Below are positions 29,078 through 37,352 of a stretch of DNA of 64,000 bases, one piece after another. A program made the translations under genes and the position numbers. The stretch is from Candidatus Methylacidiphilum fumarolicum (GTDB lineage: Bacteria; Verrucomicrobiota; Verrucomicrobiia; Methylacidiphilales; Methylacidiphilaceae), in the NCBI RefSeq assembly GCF_949774925.1, contig NZ_OX458932.1, positions 930,001 through 994,000 on the forward strand, given 5' to 3'. Numbering within the stretch: the stretch's first letter is position 1; each line of letters opens with the position of its first letter. The notes under the pieces were generated by a model. It ran no database searches. It had not been told where the DNA came from and saw only the letters and a program-made list of their open reading frames with translations.

Positions 29078-29521
29078 ATGATGCTTAATGATATCAAGCC
29101 TGCAATAGGAGCCAAGAAAAGAAAAAAAAGGGTTGGCTGTGGTGAAAGTTCAGGCCATGGCAAAACTAGTGGCAAAGGGCATAAAGGACAGAAAGCACGC
29201 TCTGGGGGATCGATACGAATAGGTTTTGAAGGCGGTCAAATGCCACTTATCCGGAGAATCCCCAAAAGAGGATTTAATAATAAGCGGTTTCATATTCAGT
29301 ATGCACCTGTTAATCTTAGCTCCATTGAGGGTATTACTGAGGAGGTAATAGACGAAAACTTGTTAAGGAAATTGGGATTAGTCAAAGGAAGAGTCGACGG
29401 GATAAAGATCTTAGGAAAAGGAGAAATCAGTAGAGCCTATATTTTTAAAGTCCATGCTGTGAGTACTTCTGCAAAAGAAAAAATCGAAAAAGTAGGCGGT
29501 AAGATTGAATTGATTCAATAG
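29078..29521 (+). CDS. rplO: 50S ribosomal protein L15
   Basis: 147 residues (ATG 29081 also possible). Gly-rich RNA-binding N-terminus with GCGESSGHGKTSGKGHKGQKAR and GFEGGQMPLIRRIPKRGF. Followed 123 bases later by secY as in standard spc operons. Confidence 0.96.
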   Translation: MMLNDIKPAIGAKKRKKRVGCGESSGHGKTSGKGHKGQKARSGGSIRIGFEGGQMPLIRRIPKRGFNNKRFHIQYAPVNLSSIEGITEEVIDENLLRKLGLVKGRVDGIKILGKGEISRAYIFKVHAVSTSAKEKIEKVGGKIELIQ

Positions 29522-29644
29522 GTTTTTATTCCATTTTTATCTATAAACTGGAGTAATTGTCTAGAATGTTCTCTGGATAAATGAATAAAAAAGTGTGAAT
29601 TGTAAAATTCTTTAAAATTATATTGATGAAAAGAAAAAGAGTCC

Positions 29645-31135
29645 ATGCTTAACGCCTTTGTCAATATTTTTAAAATTCCTGAACTAAGATCTAGAATCCT
29701 ATTTACTTTGGGAGTTATCATAATTATAAGGCTTGGTTCAGCTATACCTTGTCCAGGGGTCAATCCTAATGTTCTAGGAGAATTTTTCCGGACCGTTGTT
29801 GACCAACAAGCTCAGGGTTCGGTTGTGGGGATGCTGAATCTTTTCAGTGGGGGTGCACTTGAAAATTGCGCCATTTTTTCTTTAAGCGTCATGCCTTATA
29901 TAAGTGCAAGCATTATGATGCAACTGTTGACTACAGTTGTTCCAACTCTTGGAAAGCTTGCAAGAGAAGAAGGAGGTAGGCAGAAATTAACCCAATATTC
30001 CAGGCTTTTAACCGTTCTATTATGTCTTTTCCAAGGATATTTACTTGCCATAGGTTTTGAAAATCCAGAAAGTATCCCTTTGCTTCATGGGATACATGGG
30101 ATAATAGAAAAACTGGGAAGTCCACTGGTTCCAGAACCGGGTTGGAGCTTTAGACTTATAACTATGATCAGTTTGACCACAGGGACGTTGTTGCTCATGT
30201 GGTTGGGGGAACAAATATCCGACAAAGGAATTGGTAATGGGGTTTCTTTGATTATCACCATAGGGATTCTAGCCAGATTGCCTGCGGGACTTGTTCAAGG
30301 ATGGTCGAAACTGATATCCCCTTCAAGCATCACCGCATCAAGTCCCTTTTTAATCGCCCTCCTTCTCCTCTTTTTGTTTGGTGTCATTGCTGCAACGGTG
30401 GCAATGACTCAGGCTATGCGAAAAATCACTATTCATTATGCTAAGCAGGTACGAGGAAATAGGGTCTATGGCGGACAGACTTCTTTTTTGCCTCTGAAAG
30501 TGAATTATGCAGGAGTGATGCCGATCATTTTTGCTCAAGCCATTCTGTTATTCCCCTCAACTATAATCGGATTTGTAGTCCCCAATTCTGCCGTTGCTGC
30601 TAGGATTGCTAATTCATTGTCTGCTGGAGGCCTCTATTATGCCCTTTCAGTGGTGTTGATTTTCTTCTTTTCTTATTTTTGGGTGGCGACCCAATTTAAT
30701 CCTGTTCAGATTGCTGATGATTTAAAAAAACACGGTGGCTTTATTCCTGGAATTAGACCGGGAGCGCCAACCTCTGAGTTTCTTGACTATTCGATGACAA
30801 GATTGACCTTAGCAGGAGCTATTTTTTTATCTATTTTAGCTGTCTTACCTATGGTAGTTCAAAATCTTCTGGGCATTCCGGCTATCACAGCACAATTTTT
30901 TGGCGGTACCAGTTTGCTCATTGTTGTGGGAGTAATATTGGATACAATGCGGCAAGCAGAAACCTATTTACTACAAAGAAATTATGATGGATTTCTTAGA
31001 AAGAAAAAGGTTGGGAAAGTGGCTGGCAGCCCAGTTGTGGCAAATGTAACAAAAGAAGGAACGTTGGTGTGGATTTATACTTTTATTGGTATTCTTGTAA
31101 TTGCTGGAATCACTGTGTCTCTGTTTAAAAAGTAG
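29645..31135 (+). CDS. secY: Protein translocase subunit SecY
   Basis: 496 residues with about ten membrane spans, the channel of the Sec translocon. Plug and pore region ALENCAIFSLSVMPYISASI, cytoplasmic loop KHGGFIPGIRPGAPTSEFL, and GGTSLLIVVGVILDTMRQAE near the end are conserved. The usual followers (adk, map, infA, rpmJ, rpsM, rpsK, rpsD, rpoA, rplQ) are absent; the gene ends by overlapping a convergent gene by 11 bases. Confidence 0.97.
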   Translation: MLNAFVNIFKIPELRSRILFTLGVIIIIRLGSAIPCPGVNPNVLGEFFRTVVDQQAQGSVVGMLNLFSGGALENCAIFSLSVMPYISASIMMQLLTTVVPTLGKLAREEGGRQKLTQYSRLLTVLLCLFQGYLLAIGFENPESIPLLHGIHGIIEKLGSPLVPEPGWSFRLITMISLTTGTLLLMWLGEQISDKGIGNGVSLIITIGILARLPAGLVQGWSKLISPSSITASSPFLIALLLLFLFGVIAATVAMTQAMRKITIHYAKQVRGNRVYGGQTSFLPLKVNYAGVMPIIFAQAILLFPSTIIGFVVPNSAVAARIANSLSAGGLYYALSVVLIFFFSYFWVATQFNPVQIADDLKKHGGFIPGIRPGAPTSEFLDYSMTRLTLAGAIFLSILAVLPMVVQNLLGIPAITAQFFGGTSLLIVVGVILDTMRQAETYLLQRNYDGFLRKKKVGKVAGSPVVANVTKEGTLVWIYTFIGILVIAGITVSLFKK

Positions 31136-32072
31136 TGGTTGGGTGTGAGTTTTTGAAAATATTCTTTTTAATAATCTTAAAAAGGATGATAAAGACAACG
31201 AGAGTTATAAAAGAATATATTACACTTAATATATAAACGGCTTTGCAGTCTTTTGTTTTTACCTGTACTGTTGCGGTCATCCAAGGACCAATATTAGAAG
31301 CATCGAATTTTTGACTGTCATCGAAAAGGATTTTGACTGGGATTCGTTGTGTAGTTTTCACATAATTAAGGGAAAGATCTTCTAAGGGATAAGGGCTAAA
31401 AGCCCCTTTAGTCCCTCTTTGCACACTATCAACTCGTGCTCTGAACCATTTCTTAGGATAGGCATCGATTCTGACTTTGGCTTGTTGCCCAGGATGAATG
31501 TTCTCTAATTGGTTCTCCTTAAAATTACCAATGATCCAGTAGTGGTTTCCAGAAATAATGGACAAAAGATACTGGCCCTCACTTACATATTCTCCTTCTT
31601 CAATACTTCGGGCTGTGATTTTCCCTTCTATTGGGCTATAGATATTGGTATAACCAAGAGAGAGGCTTTCTAGTCGTAAGATAGAACGAGTCATTACGTT
31701 AGTGGCTAAAGCTAGATCGTAATTGAAAGCACTTAAAGCATTGATCACGCTTAGTTGGCGGATTCTTAACCATTCAGTTTGAGCAAGTTTTCTGATGGCA
31801 TCGGCCACAGCTACTCTGGCCATATAATCTCTACTATCAATTTTTACTAAAAGTTCGCCTTTTTTTACCTCCCAATTATCCTGAGCAAGGAGCGTTTCAA
31901 TGTAACCAGAGACCTTAGAGGCAATGCGAACAACATGGGCTGCTATATACGCATCCTTCGTTTTTTGATAACACCCTTTCTCCAAGAAATAATTCCAAAA
32001 AATGAATAATAGCCCTTCAAAGAGAATGAAGGCCATGAGAATGAACGATGGATTTTTTTTTGTTAATTTCAT
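31125..32072 (-). CDS. HlyD/EmrA-family membrane fusion protein with extra C-terminal membrane span
   Basis: 315 residues from ATG 32072 (TTG 32078 is possible). N-terminal membrane anchor (about 10-32), biotinyl-lipoyl-like halves (VVRIASKVSGYIETLLAQDNW and YSPIEGKITARSIEEGEYV), a short helical hairpin, and a beta-barrel domain. Such proteins link inner-membrane pumps to outer-membrane channels. Unusually a second hydrophobic span (YILSVIYSFITLVVFIILF) occurs at the C-terminus. No pump or TolC gene is adjacent. Its 3' end overlaps secY in antisense. Confidence 0.78.
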   Translation of the reverse strand: MKLTKKNPSFILMAFILFEGLLFIFWNYFLEKGCYQKTKDAYIAAHVVRIASKVSGYIETLLAQDNWEVKKGELLVKIDSRDYMARVAVADAIRKLAQTEWLRIRQLSVINALSAFNYDLALATNVMTRSILRLESLSLGYTNIYSPIEGKITARSIEEGEYVSEGQYLLSIISGNHYWIIGNFKENQLENIHPGQQAKVRIDAYPKKWFRARVDSVQRGTKGAFSPYPLEDLSLNYVKTTQRIPVKILFDDSQKFDASNIGPWMTATVQVKTKDCKAVYILSVIYSFITLVVFIILFKIIKKNIFKNSHPTTTF

Positions 32073-32129
32073 AAGCAAGTAATTGCTTACTATACTACCA
32101 AACGGGTCATTGACTAGAATTAGATTTTG

Positions 32130-34082
32130 TTAGCTTTTAAAGCCAAAAATGGATTTTTTTCTTTTGCTTGAGGAATTTTCTAAAAATGAAATTTTATGGG
32201 CTGTTCTTATAGGGATCTTTCGTGGCTCTTTTGCTTCAGAATGATTATCTTCCTTTGGAAAACTCAAAACCAATTCCCGTGATAATTCTTCTTCAGCCTG
32301 TCGTAATTTGTAATCGCGCATCATAGTGGTCATGGTCGTTACTCCTGCTATAGCCAGATCAATAGGAGTAATGGCTGGAATGAAACGATTAGAGGTTCTT
32401 GTAGCTTGTGTAGTTAAAAGTGTGATCCCCGAATGGGTAGATACAAGATTAAGCTTTGCCCCAACCCGCCATGCTGCCCATACGATAGAATAGAATCCTT
32501 CGTAGGTCGTGACTTCTCCATAAATTAGACTGTCTACTGATAGCCATCTGCCTAATGTATTTGAAGGAACACTAAGTAGATCCTTCATAGTTGATAGACC
32601 ATGAGATTTTAAAATCGTGTCTGTTTCACCAATGTTAAGAATGTCAAAATCCCTTTGTGCAAGATAGCACGCAATTGCTTTGCGTATTCTGTTTCCTACT
32701 GTCCATCTCCAATTTTCCTTTTGTTCCTTTGTTTTTGGGAAAAGTGGTATGTGATTTATAAGTAAGTTGCCTCCGGTTGCTTGATCTGAAAAAGGAAGGA
32801 TAGCAATTGTACCGCACCTTTTACTGGAATAACTGGGATGAACAATTACCTCAGGTTTTTGAATGTCCATTTCAATTAACCGATCAAACATGGTTTTTTT
32901 TCCATGTTGTTTTTCAGCAATTTCGGACAGAAAAAAACTTTGTTGAGGGACAGAATTGAGAAGGTTTGATGGCAAGGCTAATTCCTTCTTGTTATGGTCC
33001 GTCCTTGCTTCTTCTATTGGTGCTAGGGCAAAATCTGCTTTTCTAATTTGTTCTTTTATTTCATTTTTAGTTTCTTTTTCTTTTCTAAATAAATGAGCAG
33101 AAAAGGTAGGATGATTATTAAATGTTAGAGCATCATTCTGTAGAATATTTCCAACAGAATGGCTCCTAGTGGGTGACTGCTCATTTTTTTTGTTAGCCAA
33201 CAATGGATTTTGGAAATTTAGAGAATGGCTGAGAGATTCTTCTTTCTTTTTTTTTGCTTTATGTTGATTTTCAGAAAGCTTTGTTTTTTCCGTTTGAGGA
33301 AAATAGGGCAATGGCCTTCTAGTTGGAATTCTGAAAACAATTTCTCTTGAAATATCTTCTTCAGCTCTTCTCAAGACCACATCTCTTAAATAGGTCCCAT
33401 TGGCAATCATATTTATAGCTAAATCAGTTGGGTTCAATCCAAAATCAAATCCTACTTGGTTTCTAGAGGCTGAAGAATAAAAGAGCTGATCACCTGTTTT
33501 TGTTGAGATCATTTGTACATCTGCAGCAATACTGTAACCACAAATAATTCCCGCATAATAACTTTCATAATTTTTGACAATTCCGTATATCACAGCATCT
33601 ACATTAAGCCATGAGCCCAAAACTTCAGGAGATATCTTAGAAAGATCTGTACTATTTTTGATTCCATGTTCTTTTAATACTGCATCGACCTTTTCTAACT
33701 TAATGGGATAATATTCTCTTTGAGCTAGGTTGCCGTAAATTAGTTTTCTAACTCTTTGCGCTCTTGTCCACCGATATTGTTCTTTCCATTGAGGATTTCG
33801 ATTAGTCACGGCAACTTTGTCTAAATAAAAATTTCCACTATCTTTGTCGACAAAAGGTAGAACAGCAATCGATTTGGGAGGAAGTTCGTAAAATAAGGTA
33901 CTGGTTCTGCTTTTTATACGTCCAGGATCTATATCGACTACATGATCGTAAAGAGTTTTTCTCCCATGATTGGAAATGGATGGTTCTTTTAAAAAAAGTT
34001 TTTGTTCTTCAGGAGGAGTTCGAATACCAGAGCATCCAAAAAAAAGAAAAAAAACAGCAAGGAGGCAAATGGAATTGCGCAT
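32130..34082 (-). CDS. Lipoprotein with two tandem GNA1162/DUF799-like domains
   Basis: 650 residues. The first 17 residues end in FFGC, a lipobox with Cys at 17. Two homologous units follow: about 40-255 and 390-620. Shared landmarks, in order, are GRKTLYDHVVDID / GKKTMFDRLIEMD, IAVLPF / IAILPF, RWTRAQRVRKLIYGNLAQR / RWTVGNRIRKAIACYLAQR, LGSWLNVDAVIYG / LGRWLSVDSLIYG, and DLAIN / DLAIA, then RRAEEDISRE / RQAEEELSRE. A charged linker separates them. GNA1162-like lipoproteins are thought to act in outer-membrane or secretion assemblies; the role here is unknown. An internal duplication is clear. Confidence 0.7.
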   Translation of the reverse strand: MRNSICLLAVFFLFFGCSGIRTPPEEQKLFLKEPSISNHGRKTLYDHVVDIDPGRIKSRTSTLFYELPPKSIAVLPFVDKDSGNFYLDKVAVTNRNPQWKEQYRWTRAQRVRKLIYGNLAQREYYPIKLEKVDAVLKEHGIKNSTDLSKISPEVLGSWLNVDAVIYGIVKNYESYYAGIICGYSIAADVQMISTKTGDQLFYSSASRNQVGFDFGLNPTDLAINMIANGTYLRDVVLRRAEEDISREIVFRIPTRRPLPYFPQTEKTKLSENQHKAKKKKEESLSHSLNFQNPLLANKKNEQSPTRSHSVGNILQNDALTFNNHPTFSAHLFRKEKETKNEIKEQIRKADFALAPIEEARTDHNKKELALPSNLLNSVPQQSFFLSEIAEKQHGKKTMFDRLIEMDIQKPEVIVHPSYSSKRCGTIAILPFSDQATGGNLLINHIPLFPKTKEQKENWRWTVGNRIRKAIACYLAQRDFDILNIGETDTILKSHGLSTMKDLLSVPSNTLGRWLSVDSLIYGEVTTYEGFYSIVWAAWRVGAKLNLVSTHSGITLLTTQATRTSNRFIPAITPIDLAIAGVTTMTTMMRDYKLRQAEEELSRELVLSFPKEDNHSEAKEPRKIPIRTAHKISFLENSSSKRKKSIFGFKS

Positions 34083-34189
34083 AGTTGGAAGAGTCGAATA
34101 ATTTTGACATTAACTTATTGAAAAGCAAGAACAAAGAACAAATAGCTCTTGCTAGCGCAATTCAAAAATACTACTGAAACAAAAAGACT

Positions 34190-34831
34190 TTAACGTTTAA
34201 TTGTAAAAGGCACTAGTTTTTTAAACAAACTGGAAAAATTGTGTCTTTCTAATTCCTTTTTCAATTTCTCTTGATCGGTTACCCAATTGAGCATAACCAC
34301 TCTTCTTTCTCCTTCAAATGGCAAATGGCCATGATACGAATTGTCGGATCTTTTGAAGATAATCAGAGAACCCCAATCTGGAGGAACTTCAGCTGCAAAA
34401 TCATTGATATTTTTACTTCTTAAAAGGCGTAATCTTCCTCCTTGAGGTTCCCATTCCTCATTCAAATAAATAAGTAGCGTAACGAGTTTCCATTCAGAAT
34501 CAGTATGGATATTGCCATCTCTGTCTTTTGAACACCAACCTCTTACTGTTGTTAAAATGGGTCTATTTTGAAGGTTTATTCTAAATTTTTCTTGAATGAT
34601 TTCAGTGAGTTGCGGGCTTTCCAGTTCTTCTATAAACGAAGCAAAGGCGGGGCCATAATTTAACTCAGAGAGAGGAAAAACACCAGGTTTTTGGATTTTC
34701 GGAAAATCTGAAAGCAAAGTTTCTTTGGTTTCGATATTAACGAAACCTTTGACGATGACATATTCAAAAGGATCCGTAATCACTGGTGCCGACAATAGCT
34801 TTTCTAATAGAAGGTATTTCATAGGCTTCAT
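34190..34831 (-). CDS. 2-oxoglutarate/Fe(II)-dependent oxygenase (prolyl-hydroxylase-like)
   Basis: 213 residues. The iron facial triad is readable as His and Asp in GNIHTDSEWKLVTLLIYLNEEW and His in SYHGHLPFEGERRVVMLNWV, with the Arg expected to bind 2-oxoglutarate in ERRVVM. The double-stranded beta-helix pattern (GGRLRLL..., PDWGSLIIFKRSDNSYHG) supports the family. The substrate is unknown; some relatives act on proteins or envelope sugars. Minus-strand neighbour of the lipoprotein, about 107 bases away. Confidence 0.78.
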   Translation of the reverse strand: MKPMKYLLLEKLLSAPVITDPFEYVIVKGFVNIETKETLLSDFPKIQKPGVFPLSELNYGPAFASFIEELESPQLTEIIQEKFRINLQNRPILTTVRGWCSKDRDGNIHTDSEWKLVTLLIYLNEEWEPQGGRLRLLRSKNINDFAAEVPPDWGSLIIFKRSDNSYHGHLPFEGERRVVMLNWVTDQEKLKKELERHNFSSLFKKLVPFTIKR

Positions 34832-34957
34832 TTTCCTTGTTTCTTTTAAAGTTAAATTTTTGAGTAATTAATGCTTCATTCTTTTCCAAAGTTTTTTTAA
34901 AGTTTAAGATAGTTGTTTATAATCTAAAAGTTTAAAATATAGTTTATGGATAAAATT

Positions 34958-35046
34958 GGAGCTGTGGCCGAGTGGCTGAAGGCAGCGGTTTGCTAAACCG
35001 TTAAGGGACCAAAATCCCTTCGAGGGTTCGAATCCCTCCGGCTCCG
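34958..35046 (+). tRNA. tRNA-Ser(GCT)
   Basis: An 89-base cloverleaf. The acceptor GGAGCTG pairs with CGGCTCC (35039-35045); discriminator G at 35046. The anticodon loop is TTTGCTAAA, anticodon GCT, and the long variable arm (GGGACCAAAATCCC) is the class II feature of serine tRNAs. The CCA end is not encoded. Confidence 0.95.
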
Positions 35047-35523
35047 GTATAGTTTATTGTTTAGGTGGACTCAAAATATGAGCGCTCTCTTTTTTCTCTT
35101 TCTTTTTCTGTAGTCCTTGAGCACTTTATTTAATTTTAATTAATTGTGATTTGTATTTATTAGGGTAAACAAAGACACACAACGGGATTGTTTGTTTTTT
35201 CCCATTTCATTTAAAAAATTTCTAAGATTTTTTCTGCAAAAATTTCTGCAAAAAAAATTTTGGCCTTAAGTATGAAGCACATTCTATCGCTATTTCAGAG
35301 CAAATTGCTCTCCTTAGGAACTTTGAAAGCTTTCAAAAAGATTTCAAATGACCATTATTGAAAGGGATTAACTAAGGAGATTAGATTCTCAAAAGATTTG
35401 GCAAACCAGAATCGAAGTTTTTTTGAAATTTAAAGCTTTCCTTTTTAACAAAAGAAGGGATGGGAATGTAGAGCGATATCAGTTCAATGGAACATTGTAA
35501 AGGCAGGACAATGTAGTCCGTAT

Positions 35524-35763
35524 GAATGGGGAGACATAATCTTGATACCCGATAAAGAACTTTGCCACAAGGAATATTTCAGCAGTCTTAATAAAACTCT
35601 TACAGACTATTCAGTTATAGCCATCTTGGAATGCGATGGAGGAAAAAGCGTTAGTAGGAACCTTACGGACTTATCCATTATCGCTCGTTCTGACTGCTTT
35701 CCTCGAATTCAGGAAGTGTAGGTTACCGTTTACGATATGATCTGTGAGCTTTTAATGGAATAG
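35524..35763 (+). pseudogene. Decayed fragment of the tandem-SIS gene (3' end)
   Basis: The reading frame ending at 35763 parallels the last ~55 codons of the gene at 50934-52139. From about 35597 the two translations agree at roughly two thirds of positions (IAIL..DGG, DLSIIxRSD, PRIQEV, TVY..ICELL). An in-frame TAG at 35719-35721 replaces the CAG codon of the intact gene. The upstream part (35524-35596) aligns only weakly. A partial duplicate or an older version of the gene left behind near the hydrogenase genes. Confidence 0.75.
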
Positions 35764-36022
35764 AAGTAAAAAGAAGAGGAGTGAGAAAACTTTTACGACC
35801 TCAAAAAAATTTTCCCTCTGCCGAAGATCTTAGGGATGAGCATTAATAGTCAAAAAACGAGCTTAGGGAAGATGATGAGAAATAGGATCTAAATATCTTA
35901 AAGCGACTAGTTGCTTTCACCGAAGTAAAAAGCATTCCTGTGCAGGTCCAGTAAGGAGAACTGATGTAGGTTGTCAGGAAAGGGTAAAAGGGTAAAGCTG
36001 TTCAAAAAAATAAAAATTTAAA

Positions 36023-36051
36023 TTGACATAAAATCTCCTCAAGAATAACCT
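36023..36051 (+). promoter_or_regulatory. Candidate sigma-70 promoter for the hydrogenase transcript
   Basis: TTGACA (36023-36028) is followed after 17 bases by TAACCT (36046-36051), a perfect -35 and a poor -10. Transcription would begin near 36058, about 44 bases ahead of the small membrane protein gene. Only pattern evidence. Confidence 0.35.
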
Positions 36052-36101
36052 CAGAAAAGGTAGTGAACTGTTTCTGCGTCAAAAAAAGGAGCAAGTCAAA
36101 G

Positions 36102-36212
36102 ATGAAGTTGTGGCGTTATCTTTTTTTAATTTTGTTTGCATGGGTGATTGTTGCAATTGTGATTCCGTCTTTTCCTGGGTTTGTTAGATATTTAAGAATA
36201 CGACAAATGTAA
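36102..36212 (+). CDS. 36-residue single-span membrane protein upstream of hhyS
   Basis: ATG 36102 to TAA 36212. GGAG lies about 10 bases upstream. The peptide MKLWRYLFLILFAWVIVAIV continues to IPSFPGFVRYLRIRQM: one hydrophobic span (about 6-21) and a basic tail that would face the cytoplasm. The start lies 84 bases before the hydrogenase small-subunit gene and behind the only promoter-like sequence. Because neither hydrogenase subunit has a membrane span or export signal, this could be its membrane anchor or assembly partner (inference). No homologue is claimed. Confidence 0.6.
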   Translation: MKLWRYLFLILFAWVIVAIVIPSFPGFVRYLRIRQM

Positions 36213-36295
36213 AGCAGGAGAAAAAAGAAAAGTTCGGCTAGATTGGGCATATAGGCATATAGAAACCCAAGCTGAACGAACAGGAGAAAAAAGAG

Positions 36296-37351
36296 ATGAA
36301 CAATACCGAACAGTCTGTTCAATCAAAGGAGCTTGAGGTTCATATATTATGGATCAATGCTGGCCTTTCATGTGACGGAGATTCTGTTGCGTTGACTGCT
36401 GCTAGCCAGCCTTCCATAGAGGACTTAGTGCTTGGAGTATTCCCTGGTCTTCCTAAAGTACAGTTTCATTGGCCGCTTATAGATTATCACACTGGCGATG
36501 ATTTTATCGAATGGTTTTTTAAAGCGGATCGTGGGGAAGTTGACCCCTTTATTTTAGTGGTTGAGGGTTCTATTCCGAATGAAAAAATAAAGGTTGAGGG
36601 ATACTGGGCTGGATTCGGAAATGATCCTTCCACCGGTCAACCAATGACAACCAGCCAATGGATTGATCGGTTGGCTCCTAAGGCATGGGCGGTTGTTGCT
36701 GCGGGAACATGTGCGACCTATGGTGGAGTGCATGCGATGGCTGGCAACCCGACAGGGGCAATGGGGCTTCCAGACTATCTAGGATGGAAGTGGAAATCGA
36801 AGGCAGGAATTCCTATTGTTTGTGTACCCGGTTGTCCCATTCAACCAGATAATCTTTCGGAAACGTTTCTTTATCTCCTTTATCAGGCTGCTGGGAAAGC
36901 ACCAATGATTCCTCTTGATGAAAATCTACGACCCAGTTGGCTTTTTGAACAAACTGTTCATGAAGGCTGTGATCGGGGAGGCTATTATGAACAGGGACAA
37001 TTTGTTAACGGGTATGGAGAAAAGGAGTGTCTGGTAAAGGTTGGTTGTTGGGGTCCGGTGGTAAAGTGCAATGTGCCAAAGAGAGGATGGATGGGGGGGA
37101 TTGGAGGATGTCCTAATGTTGGAGGGATATGCATTGGATGTACCATGCCCGGATTCCCAGATAAATTTATGCCTTTCATGGATGAGCCCCCTGGAGGAAT
37201 GGTCTCTTCAATGATAAGCGGTAATTATGGAACCCTCATTCGGAAGCTTCGTTCGATAACAGAACACACCGTTGAAAAAGAACCAAAGTGGAGACACAAT
37301 CGTCCAGAACTGACGACTGGTTATAAGCCTCATTGGCAACAAGGAGGATAA
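36296..37351 (+). CDS. hhyS: Group 1h (actinobacterial-type) [NiFe] hydrogenase small subunit
   Basis: 351 residues, preceded by AGGAG. Starts VHILWINAGLSCDGDS around residues 15-30: Cys26 is present but the second Cys of the usual CxxC is Asp29, the hallmark of the O2-tolerant high-affinity group. Other iron-sulfur ligands: GTCATYGG, PGCPIQPDN, HEGCDRGGYYEQ, EKECLVKVGCWGP, and GGCPNVGGICIGC. There is no twin-arginine signal and no C-terminal anchor, so the enzyme is not exported by itself. It passes electrons from H2 oxidised in the large subunit. Confidence 0.92.
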   Translation: MNNTEQSVQSKELEVHILWINAGLSCDGDSVALTAASQPSIEDLVLGVFPGLPKVQFHWPLIDYHTGDDFIEWFFKADRGEVDPFILVVEGSIPNEKIKVEGYWAGFGNDPSTGQPMTTSQWIDRLAPKAWAVVAAGTCATYGGVHAMAGNPTGAMGLPDYLGWKWKSKAGIPIVCVPGCPIQPDNLSETFLYLLYQAAGKAPMIPLDENLRPSWLFEQTVHEGCDRGGYYEQGQFVNGYGEKECLVKVGCWGPVVKCNVPKRGWMGGIGGCPNVGGICIGCTMPGFPDKFMPFMDEPPGGMVSSMISGNYGTLIRKLRSITEHTVEKEPKWRHNRPELTTGYKPHWQQGG

Positions 37352-37352
37352 T

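Larger units (their letters stand above)
35047..36101. other. 1.05-kb AT-rich gap containing a gene remnant and the hydrogenase promoter region
   Basis: No intact gene was found. It holds the decayed SIS fragment (35524-35763) and a candidate promoter (36023-36051), annotated separately. The remainder shows short broken frames only. Confidence 0.6.
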
